From Nymphaea colorata (Eukaryota; Streptophyta; Magnoliopsida; Nymphaeales; Nymphaeaceae): a stretch of 60,000 nt of DNA. Position 1 is the first letter of the stretch; every line of letters begins with the position of its first letter. The notes under the pieces are model-generated. The model searched no databases. It had not been told where the DNA came from and saw only the letters and a program-made list of their open reading frames with translations. A program made the translations under genes and the position numbers. The stretch covers positions 3,421,503 through 3,481,502 of the forward strand of contig NC_045143.1 in NCBI RefSeq assembly GCF_008831285.2, in the 5' to 3' direction. Positions 44,763 to 54,944 of the stretch are shown here, piece after piece.

Positions 44763-45864
44763 ATAAACAGCTCTAAACTGTGCCAACTACATTTCATTAA
44801 ATCTCAGTGATATTGAGAGGCAAAAAATTAATTTCTCCTCAATAAAAAACTAGATGGCATTAAGGGCGCAAGTGGGTTGAATCCTAGATAGCTAAATACA
44901 GTGTTTTGATTGCTGCAGGCAACTACTTAGGCGAGAGCAAACTCATGGATCGAATGAATGGCTCGGAATATGTTCCCACTTATGAAGATAAAGACGGCGA
45001 CTGGATGCTTGTTGGAGACGTTCCTTGGAAGTAAGTTTCTTGACATTATAGATGATGCATATGATGTAATTGGAAATTCCGCTTAAGCGTCTGCTCGAAA
45101 GTTGTGAAGTTTTTTTTACTGGAAAGAGAGAAATAATTCTCTGGGCAAGGGATCTAACTAAAGTTGCTTTGACTTGCTTATTTAAAGTCGCCTCAATAGT
45201 GTAAAACTCTAAAGCGAAAACCCATCATTTCACAAAGTAAAGTGGGCATTCTATAATTTTCCAAAAGATTTCCGGGTGAAAAAAAGAATCATTAAGAAAT
45301 TATTTTCCACGAAACCTCCCTAAGTAAGCAGGATGGACCTGTAATATTTGTTCTTCATATAATACTGAGTTTTTTTTTTTTTTTTTGGCTTCTTCTTATA
45401 TGTAGGATGTTTGTGGAATCATGCAAGCGTATGCGACTGATGAAGAGCTCTGAGGCCGTTGGACTAGGTATGCAAATATCAAACATTACCAAGTTGGTAG
45501 GACCAAATAGACAAGATAGGTGATGCTAGGACCGGACCAAGTTCACCCAGGTCCGACCCAAGGGTTTCATATGCACGAAGCAAACCGGTCTTTGGCCTGG
45601 TTCTTCATACTGATGACTACTTAAGGATGCATTTGAAGGACCGATTCAATCTCGAAATCGGATCCTCCGCCTTCCCTGAGTTTTGTGAGCTGAGGATCTC
45701 AGATCCAGCAGCGATCAAGTGCACCCACATCAGGCACCTTCAATTTTTCATGAACTTTCCAGATCTTGATTTTTGTTTTTGTATTTTTGTTTTTGTTCCT
45801 TTTTCCCCCATTGGTGGTGGATGCAGCTCCACGAACCCCAGAGAAGTGCACGAGCTCGAACTGA
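42838..45864 (+). CDS. Aux/IAA repressor, IAA7/14/16/17-like, 216 aa
   Basis: Five exons, 42838-43094, 43928-44109, 44919-45030, 45406-45467 and 45827-45864, all GT-AG with an intact frame. The leader ends in a GA repeat directly before the ATG. Domain I is [11 protein letters not shown] (22-32), with a complete LxLxL (LTLGL) for TOPLESS recruitment. [13 protein letters not shown] (51-63) is typical of the IAA7/14/16/17 subgroup. The degron [13 protein letters not shown] is at 89-101. Domain III is [14 protein letters not shown] (108-121). Domain IV is [20 protein letters not shown] (164-183), then CKRMRLMK (190-197) and the ending [10 protein letters not shown]. The protein acts in the nucleus, binding ARFs until auxin triggers SCF-TIR1/AFB degradation. 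One oddity is VPWKMF, where the family has VPWEMF; the K arises at the exon 3/4 junction (AA|G). Intron 1 is 833 bp and holds no gene. Confidence 0.95.
44730..44758. repeat. (CT)n microsatellite in intron 2 of the second Aux/IAA gene
   Basis: Uninterrupted CT repeats of about 29 bp. They lie 160 bp before the exon 3 acceptor, too far to be its polypyrimidine tract. Confidence 0.95.
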
Positions 45865-47803
45865 GGAAGGGAGCGGGTGGCCTTCATGAGCACTTTGTAT
45901 AGAGACCCTGGGTGTTCTCCTATAAGATTTTGAGAGAGATAGATAAGAATAATATATATATGTGTGTGTTATTGTAATTATAGTGGTTGGAAGGTTAAGA
46001 TGGAAGCTTGTTTTGGTATTTCATAATATATATCCATAGATATACTCTCTGTGTGGGTGCGTGTGTGCGTATGTGTTCTAATAAGAGATGTTGCTTGCTA
46101 AAATGAGTGTCTAAGGAACACCATGTAGTTACTTAATGCCAAATATTAGGCTTCTTTTCCAGTTAAATAATGAGAATGTATTCTTGATAAATTTTAATCT
46201 TAACTCCTTGATAAATTATAAAAAGTAAATTTCTTTGGGAACTTTAAGTGGGGACGCAGCTGTTAAGGGCTGCCGATGCAATGTATCGAGCCGCCTGTAT
46301 ATGTGCCTGAATTCCAATAACTAAGCCCACATAAATATGTATGCAAAGATAAAGTTATGCCTAGTTGAAATAATGATTAAGTATGGGTTCCACCCTCCAC
46401 CAGAATTTGTGATGTCAGTCATACCCGAGTCCAAAATTTGAGTGGTCCTGATCAGGAATTTTTTTTGTCCCAGCCAGCTAATTCGATCAAAGTGTCGGGC
46501 ACCAACCCGACCCGATTAGACATAGGCCTAGCAAGAGGCCAAGTAAGGTAGGAACGCGTGCTAGCCTCCAATTTGTTGCTTTGTAAAGTTAGTCACTGTA
46601 ATGGAACCCATCTCCCCGCTCATTTGTCCTTCGTGCATCTTTGTTGTTGGATCGGCAGGGTTCGAATCGCGTTTGGATGCATTGCTTTTATAGCTATAAA
46701 CGGTAACAAGCGCGACATTTGAATTGAAAGATGTATCATATGCTTGGATAGACCGCCGAGGCGTTGAGAGTTTTACGCCAAACTTGATTCCCCCAAGTCA
46801 TGGAGTCGGCGGCCTCAACTATCACACGACTGATTTTGAGGGGACTAATTTCAGGTGGGCTTCCACGGCCATCCGAGCCTCGTGGCAGCAGTGATAGGCA
46901 GGCTTTCATGCTCAAGTTTTTATGACCAAGTTCGAATCGAAGTACAGTTGGTTCGACCCATTGTGCAGCCCTATATGTTGTGTTGTAGGGTCAAATACAT
47001 GACCTTTCCCACCTCAAGTGAGCCGAGAAATCTATTATACTTATTTCAGAATCAACTAATTTCTATTAAATATGAAAAACTAATTTTTCAAAAGCAAGAA
47101 AATTCCTTTTTTTTCCACTAAAAGGACGCACAAAGTAATAACTTAATAAGAAGTCATTTTTATCGAAATTGAATGGACCAATTTGTTGTAATTCAATGGA
47201 ATTGGTTAAGCATATCGGCAAAAATTTTCTTACGTAAATAATTTTTTTAGACGAAGAGGAAAAAATTAAATAAAAAAATAAAAAATTTAATAAATGATGT
47301 AGCGCTTCAAATCGAATTACTTTGTCCCCCGCTTGATTTTAAAATCAAGAAAATATCTCATAGCATTGTTTGTTAATTTATTCTTATTAGTTTTTGAAGA
47401 CAAATTTTCACTGTTCCTTTTTTGGTCTCTCCCTGGTTTATGTTTTATAATAGTTTCGCTGTTTAAACAACTGTCGGTTTATGGTAATGCATCTTATTAT
47501 AACTACTGAATTACAAATAGAAATGATATTTTCAAATCCTAATTTGGCAAGCAGGTTATATCTTAAGTCCTTTCACCTACGATGGGCCCAATGCACACGC
47601 ACATCTGCCGACCATCCGCCCAAACCGATGGTTGGATGCAAGGTGGAGTTAGAATTTTTTTTTTTTCATAAGACACTAAATATATGATTAACAAATTTTT
47701 CATTGTAGTGACTCAAGATCATGTAGAGCTACCCCATATAACTGGACCCAAATTTATCCAAGTTCCAACTATGAATTAAAGTTTTAAAGACGCTCCATGA
47801 AAG
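45865..47803. other. 3' flank of the second Aux/IAA gene and intergenic DNA, no gene seen
   Basis: The first 250 bp contain TG- and TA-rich runs (45,950-46,080) likely in the 3' UTR or just beyond it. 46,440-46,560 has GC-rich repeat words (GTCGGGCACCAACCCGACCC). ORFs (46,855-47,121; 47,481-47,687) are short and unrecognised. Confidence 0.45.
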
Positions 47804-48244
47804 TAGGGCTGCACACGAGCTGAGTCGAGCCCCTTATAGCAAGCACGAGCTCGACTCAACTGCACAAAATCGAGCTAGAACTCAACTTGTTTAATTCATT
47901 TAACTTGTTTAGGCATTAACTGATTTAATGTTAACTCATGTAAACATTAGCTCGTGTACTTATGTAACTCGTTTAACTTATGTAAGCGTTAACTTATGTA
48001 ACTTGTCTAATTCGTGTAACTTGTCAAAATTTGTTTTGCCCTAAAAGTTAAGACTGGTTTTAGCAAGATTATATAGAGTACCAGTTTGCGAGCCGAGTTT
48101 CTAAAACTTGAACTCGACTCATTTTTCATTTCGAGTATCTTTGCAAGCTCGAACTCAAGTCGTTTATGAGCGAGTCAAGCACGAACCATTGTTTTTCGAG
48201 CGAGTTCAAGTTGAGCCCGAGTTGACTCGGCTCGTTGCTGCCTA
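47804..48244. mobile_element. hAT-type MITE with GAGTC-rich arms, 441 bp
   Basis: The left end TAGGGCTGCACACGAGCTGA and the reverse complement of the right end TAGGCAGCAACGAGCCGAGT form an imperfect terminal inverted repeat. The arms are rich in CGAGC/GAGTC words. The interior repeats AACTCGTGTAA/AACTTATGTAA-like units (47,890-48,030). No target duplication survives that I can see, and there is no coding capacity. Confidence 0.65.
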
Positions 48245-48839
48245 CCCCCTTACTTGCAGGAATATTCTAGTAGGAAGGTTCTGCTAAACCGGGAGTAGTT
48301 GGTGATCCAATTTGATTCGCAGAAGTGATGGGCCAATTAGCATTTTTTAGGGTCCACGATTAGCGCATGGCCGGTGGTTGTAGAGGAAAGCAAGTGAAGC
48401 TTCATCCTTGTGCTGCTCTCTGTAATGGCCAAAGAATAAAACATGCTCTCCAATTGGTCCCCTTCTCAGCTTTTAAATGGAATTCGAACTGCGTAATGAT
48501 ATGTTAAGAATCGACTTTGGATATTAGATATAGGATATTTACTTAAAAAACATAATTCAATTAAGATCAGATGTCACTTCTTAAATCAAAATCCTACCTG
48601 TCCTCTGATTTTTTTTTTTTCAATGAGATGCTAATTTTTCATTTTCATAGGACTACATGGCTCTCACACTGTGGTTGGATGATGGACTTCCAGTCCTCTT
48701 CGCAAAAAGTAGCAGCAGAAAGATATAAAGTAGTGAAATTGCAGGAAGTCTCTGTGTTGAATGGATTGATATTGGCTGTTACGACAAATTCCGGGTGGAT
48801 TTCTGTTGTTGGTAAGACTGTAAAGTAAACTTCTCGATA

Positions 48840-49887
48840 TCCGGAGAAAACGTGATTTAGAAGCTCAATTTCAAGGTTCTCGATCTTGAAGGCAACCTCG
48901 TGCAGCGATCATCTTAAAAACTGAAACCAAGTTATTCTTCTCACAAATTCTCTAATTTCAGTAACTTAGTTGCTGTTTACGGAGCCGTTTAGTGCTAAAT
49001 TCTTTGTTTTTACTTCTCAGATGGTTAAGTGATAGTTTCTATGTGGGGGCTGGTATGGTTTTGAGTTTCTGTTTTGCATCTCTCTAAGGTGTCAACTTTC
49101 CGCATTGCAAAATGAAGCCATTAAAGTGCAAGATGAAGCACGCTGAAGGTAGTAGCACAGACGAGGGGTTGAGTGGGAACAATGAAGAGTACTCCTGCTC
49201 GGTGTGACAGAAGAAAATTAGCATTAACTTTCTGCACTCTACCGTGAAGTCTTTCATGTGGGGAAACGATGATGCACAAATTCCAGGTCTGCAGTCATTC
49301 TTCGAATTCTGTATGTCTACCTAAAATCAGGACAAGATTTCCATTTCTTAGCGTTCTGCAACTGCAAACATGCAGTTCTGAGATGTCCATGTATGTTGAA
49401 ATTTCAGAGTCCATTCCTGTGGTGAACTGAAGATAACAGGGCTCCAAGATGAGGCACTGAGTTGGTGGTAGAGGTAAAAGTTTTTGCCCGCTCGGTTTTT
49501 TTTTTTTTACCTAATCTCTGCATCTGTTGGACGTCTGCTCTGGCATTTTTGGTCGGTAGACGTGGACACGCAATGATAAAGAGAAGGAGACTTAGTTGTC
49601 TGCAATCTGCTCTGCTCTGGCATTTTGCAGGTTGGACGGAGAAGAGAGAGAGAGAGAGAGAGAACCTCCAATTAGTGTTTCTCGCTATTAGGGGTACATG
49701 GCGTTACAGAACTGACTAGCCCTTTTTTTGCTTTCTCGTCCCTGTTTTCCTCCGCGTTAAACCAGAAGTTACCATGGTTCCATTTCACTGAGGTGTTCTT
49801 CAGACTCTCTCTCTCTCTTCCATCGAGGTGTTCTTGAGACTGTCTCTCATACTGAAAGTGTAGCAGCTCTCTGTTGGAGCGGTCGTG
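48840..49887. repeat. Duplicated promoter/leader region, older copy
   Basis: This aligns with 53,418-54,549, the upstream region of the intact aminotransferase gene: GATTTAGAAGCTCAATTTC / GATTTAGAATCTCAATTTC, GGCACTGAGTTGGTGGTAGA in both, the GA-repeat block, and GAGCGGTCGTGATGGCAACA at the start codon. Several indels separate them. The 34-bp leader repeat seen in the intact copy is present here only as two degenerate pieces (about 49,789 and 49,822). Confidence 0.85.
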
Positions 49888-52793
49888 ATGGCAACAAGCG
49901 GCGAGGAGCGTTACCAAGACCGAAAGTTCTATCATTGTTCAGTTATACAATCATCTGCTCTGAATGCAATTGTCCTGTTGATAACGTTGGAACCGGTAAT
50001 GAACATAACATTGAAAATTAAAACACAAAAGAATCACACCACGGTAAAGGAATCTGATGAAGATAAGCTGAAACGAAAAACTGTGCTGCTCAAAGAATCG
50101 CGAACAGGAAACATACCTGCTGGCAGAAACACCCATACGAAGCAAGATGGCCCTTGTAGACCCGCTTCAATGAGGAAAAAACAAGGATTGCCTAAGAAAA
50201 TCTTTCCCATTGAAGTCCTTAGGTGCCACTAGACAGTGCCTTTCTTCCTGAATCCAAGGGGATTCCTTACATTTGCAAGTATAAACTGAGCAGTCGTTTT
50301 TTCATATGATGCATGAGGAAATAAGGAATCTTGTGTTCTTGCAGGTACAACAATGGCTCAGGGAAATCCCAGGTGCAATTTCACTAGCACTGGTACGCAA
50401 GGAACTCTCCAAGCATTGCATACTAAAAAATAAGTTAAACAACATTTTATTTTTGTTTCCTTAGGTTTGGCAAAGCTACCTTGTTATAAAGTTCTTAATG
50501 CTTTCTGTTCCCACTTGCGGCAAATACTTAAGTTGGCATTATGTAGTTACTTTTATCATATGCTGCTGATGGATGAAGAACAAAGCAATCCTGCCCTTCT
50601 TCATATTTTCATATGCAACCGTTTGTTTGTTTTTTTTTTATCTTAAATCAGCGGAAACAGATGAAAGAATCGTTCTTCTTCTTCTTCTTTTTTTTTTTTT
50701 TGGCTTTCATGACTACATACTGTAACACATTATCCAGTAAAAAATTTTTGAAATTGTGTAATAGCTTATGCGTCTCAAGCATGAATAGAAAAAGAAGGAT
50801 TTGCACTCCACGCTTCTGTCCCTGTGCTCTACTTTGCTAATGATTTGTAGCATCCGTGATGTTTATCATGTTCACCTTGACTGCTATTTTGTCATACCGG
50901 GTCCAGTTTATCGGCAGCCATTAACTAGCCAATATGGTGGGGAGGAAGGTCTTCCAGAGCTCAGAAGGTATTTGTTGAAATTTATATTGGCAGCCATTAA
51001 CGCAAAAGGTATTTGATGAAATTTATATATATTTTTGGGAAACTATTGCCTGAAACTCATCTCTTACCACCATAGCTTTCTGTGCTAGCTTTTCCATGGA
51101 TTGGCATATGAGTTACCAATACTTTACAAAGTAGTCACAAAAAAAGTGTTTTTTCTTTTTAAAAAAGGGAAAAAATGCGATGTTTTCGTGTTTTATTCCT
51201 TTTTTGTTTTATTTATTTTTCACATTTTAAATGCCTAACTGATTGTTTTTTTTTAATTTTTATTTGTTGTAAATAGACTTAGTTTTCCAGGTCCTTGTTA
51301 TTAGTTTCTCACTTATTGTATTTTATTTTTAAAAAATTACCATATTTTTTTTCCTTTTTTTTCAAGCTCACTTTATTATACCTAAAAAAACCTAACCCTT
51401 TAAAACTAAAAAAAGAAAAAATTGAGACTATGCTTTACATTTCATGATTCTTCAATCAATCGCAGTCTTAGCAACTGAACTTTGACGTAACTTATCAAGT
51501 ATTGTCATTACATTATCTGATCTGTAAAGTTGTAAACCCGTGTGAACAACATTTGAAATTTAATATGCTTATATTATGGTGACTTCAATTTAAAGCTGCG
51601 TGTGGGAAATTTTATTTAAACGGAAGAACCTGAAGATGTGTTACCATGAATTTCACTAGCCCATGCAATTTGAGATTATGATGTTATTTTTTGTCAAACA
51701 TATCAAAAGTGGTGTCATTGATATTGGTTAGCACTTCAACCATTTGCAGCTTCAAGGAGAGAATCAACTGTTCAATTCTTCTGTTATGGTTACTGCTGGT
51801 GCAAACGAGTTGAGTGGAGCAGTCTTTCGCGCTTGCGTAAGTTTGGGAAGTTTTTCCACAAATTGGAAACTTTTTTCGCGTAGAAGGCAATCATGTTGTC
51901 AATCTGTTCTCCTTCTCAAAGGCTTAGGGGATGATGTGGTGGAGAGTTGGATATGTATGTTTGCTTGTCTCCTCTTTCATTGGCAGCCTTTACCAAAATG
52001 ATTGATCCAACCAACCAGTGGTTAAGGGGCACTCTAACTTTCAATTTCAAATGTTTGACAACAATAAGTTTTTATGTTCCATGCAAAGATTGAGATAGAT
52101 TCATAGACCCACTTAACACAATGTTCTAAAAATCTACCCCAGTTTATGAGATAGATTTATAGTTTAGTAACAACATGTTACTGATATCAAATGGGCCATA
52201 AGGAGAACTCGTATGTAAAAACTGAACATTAATAACATTTCTATGTGTAAGTAAAGTAAATTTTATGGGCTGAACGTGGCTCTGCCGCTGCAACCAATGG
52301 TGTTTGGATGATCAGATGTTTCTTGTCGATGTTTCTTGTTGATGTTAACGGGTGTTTGCCAAGCAACTCCTTGGGTGCAAGACAACATCCCCATCTGTGC
52401 CTCCATCATCGGCCAGCGCCTTGCTCACTGCTCATTGGAAGCTGGTCCTGAGTGGATATCGATGAAGATGCAAACCCTGGTCAGGCGCCGGGACGTGCTA
52501 CGAGTTGCTTTATCGCCGCCTGGTGAGGAGGCCGTCCGTCAAGGGTGGAGAAGGTTCCCTTTTCTTGTGGGCGAAGCTTCCCGACCACCTATCAGATGAC
52601 TCCTCTGTCGTTCAATGGCTTGTGAGGTGCCATCTCGTGCTCGTGCTGCCTGGAAGTGCAAGTGGTGGTTCGGGACATATCAGAGTATCCATTGCGGGGG
52701 TTGAAAGAAGAAGAAAATTGTGAGGTTGCTGCTGGCAGGCTAAAAAAGGGACTGGAATATCTTGTAAGCCATGGAATGGTCACTGAATGGTGA
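49888..52793 (+). pseudogene. Broken duplicate of the ISS1/VAS1-type aminotransferase gene
   Basis: Exons recognisable by comparison with 54,550-59,874: exon 1 49888-49942 (55 nt against 63, a frameshift, and donor GT changed to TT), exon 2 50345-50392, exon 3 about 50899-50968 (internal loss of roughly 60 nt), exon 4 51750-51809 (donor changed to TT). Exons 5 onward, which carry the NPGNPSG region and the PLP lysine, are missing. Similarity resumes at about 52,372 with the family's C-terminal part (VQDNIPICASIIGQRLA..., VKGGEGSLFLWAKLP, LPGSASGGSGHIRVS, EYLVSHGMVTEW) and ends at TGA 52,791-52,793, broken by frameshifts near 52,535 and 52,710. Introns are retained, so this is a DNA-level duplicate and not a processed copy. 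It should be non-functional as an aminotransferase. Confidence 0.92.
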
Positions 52794-53417
52794 CAGAGGG
52801 AAAGAAAAGGACCAACTACTGGTGGCAAATGTGGTATGTCCCGAGATGGACGATCTTTGGTTCATGAAGGAAATAGTTGGTTTCCTCTTTCGAGTTTCTG
52901 CTGCATTTGATCTTATGGTACAACTGACAGTGGCACAAATCATCTTAGTTTAAAATAAATGAACAGATCACATATCTTATCGAGATTCTTCTTTTCTTTC
53001 TCGTCTACATAATGCCAGATGTTCCTGCATTGCTATGAAAGATGTGCAAACTCAAAATCATGCAAAAGAACAACTTGCTGAGTTTGAAAATGATCAACCT
53101 GGCTGGCTTATTTTATTTATAAAAATTTCTTCCTCAAAGTAAACTCTTATTAGTTCTAAAAATGCTCTTATATTTTAGTTGCTTCCTCTTAACTCATTTG
53201 GTTTCGAGAACACATTATTAATGCGTAGCTTGCTGTTATTGAAATTTTCTTGTTTCACGTTTGTTTACAACATTATTCACCTTGATCAAGACTCTGGTGT
53301 AGCAGAGGGCCGAAATCAGAAAATATATGCGAAGTGTTACTGCGTCAAATTTTCATGTGGGGTGTCCCGGCTTGCAGTCGATGCTGAATATACTGTTTCG
53401 CAGGGAGTAATCCTCTA
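52794..53417. other. Spacer between aminotransferase pseudogene and intact copy
   Basis: No gene seen. Ordinary AT-rich sequence; short unrecognised ORFs only. The tandem duplication junction probably lies here. Confidence 0.4.
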
Positions 53418-54549
53418 TGGGAAAAAGTGATTTAGAATCTCAATTTCGAAACTCTCGATCTTGAGGGCAACCCATTCTAGTGATCATCTAGAAAACTGAG
53501 ACCAAGCTCTTTCCACGAATTCTTTAATTTCTATTGCTTAGTTGCGGTTTATGGAGCCGTCTAGGGCAGGTAAGCATTATGGTAAATTCTTCGTTTCTAC
53601 TTCTCACGGCAGGTATCAGTTCACGAGGAAACCAACGTGAACTTTTCTGCACGCTATAATGAGGATTTTCAAGTGGTGGACCAACGATGCGGCAATTCCA
53701 CGTCTTCAGATTCTGCTTCGGATTCCGGATGTCTGCCTAAAATCAGGATAAGCTTTCCACGTTCTTCGCGTTCGGCTACTGCAAACGTGTATTTCTGTGG
53801 TGTGCAGATGCTTGGTCCATCTCATCATTCTTGAAGGGTGTGCAACAATCGTGTCTGTTGTGTTTGGCTTTTTCTCAGTTGGAAAATTGGTATTTCAGAG
53901 GAGCACATTCCTGTGGTGAATTGGATAAACAGAGTTCCACGAATCGTTGAAAAGATGAGGCACTGAGTTGGTGGTAGAGGAAAGTTTTTTTGTCCTCACT
54001 TTGCTTCACCTAATCGTTGCTTCTGTTTGATGCCTTCTCTAGCGTTTTGGTGGCAGACGCAACGTTCACAGAGAGAGAGAGAGAGAGAGGTTGGTGGGCA
54101 GACGCCCAACACTCAAGAGGGAAGGAGAGAGAGAGAGGGTGTGTGTGCGCGTTGTCGGGAATCTGCTTCTGGCATTTTGCGGGTTGGATGGAGATGGGAT
54201 CAAATATCGTGGGGAGAGAGAGAGAGAGAAAGAGAGGGAACGGCTGGAGTCGTTCCGCGGCCGTCCTTTTGACGCATCGGGTTCGTGATTAGGGGTAGGT
54301 GGCGCTACAGTTTTGAGCTGACTAGTCCTCTTCGCTTTCCCACCTTCTGTTTTCTTCCTTCCGGGTTAGCCCATAAGTTCCTCCTGTTCCATTTCACCAA
54401 GGTGTTCTTCGGGCCTCGATCCTTCTCCCATCGAGGTGTTCTTCGGGCCTCGATCCTTCTCCCATCGAGGTGTTCTTCAGTCTCTCCCTCTCTCTCTCTC
54501 GCGGTCGCGTTTACTGAAACTGTAGCAGCTCTCTGTGTGAGCGGTCGTG
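53418..54549. repeat. Promoter/leader region of the intact aminotransferase, duplicated
   Basis: Counterpart of 48,840-49,887. It includes GA-repeat runs (54,069-54,090; 54,127-54,140; 54,213-54,240) and a CT-rich leader. No convincing TATA box is near the start codon. The ORFs at 54,017-54,292 read through the GA runs and are not genes. Confidence 0.8.
54400..54478 (+). repeat. 34-bp tandem repeat in the aminotransferase leader
   Basis: Two perfect copies of a 34-bp unit (54,400-54,433 and 54,434-54,467; AGGTGTTCTTCGGGCCTCGA at the start of each) plus an 11-bp partial third copy. It lies 72-150 bp before the ATG. The pseudogene's leader has only degenerate partial copies, so the expansion arose after the duplication or was lost there. 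Confidence 0.9.
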
Positions 54550-54910
54550 ATGGCAACATTCGCAAAGCTAGCGAGGAGGGCTATCGAGACCGAAACTCCT
54601 GTCATGGTTCAGGTATACACACACTATAAACGCGATATATAACTATATCAGCCACAGAGATTAGTGGCCGCTTCTTCGACTAGTTTGGTGGTTATTCTAC
54701 AATTGATAGTCATTTCATTAGAAACGTAATTCAGATCTTACCATCTCGATAAAACATGCTCGCTGGCGTATGCCCGATTTTTTCCTCTCTTGAAGATTTG
54801 AACGTCTCTCGTTGTTTTCTTTCGTCTCTCTCTCTCTCTGATCAAAAACGGGATTTTCTTTGGGTTTCCGGAGTAGTAGCATCGGCTTTTTGCAAACATA
54901 GGTAAGCGAC

Positions 54911-54944
<34 letters not shown>

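Noticed and set aside
50005-50232. Lysine-rich ORF in the aminotransferase pseudogene
   Set aside because: It corresponds to intron 1 of the intact gene (compare 55,240-55,510), so it is not coding.
54017-54292. Three overlapping ORFs upstream of the aminotransferase
   Set aside because: They consist largely of arginine/glutamate runs from GA repeats in the leader region.
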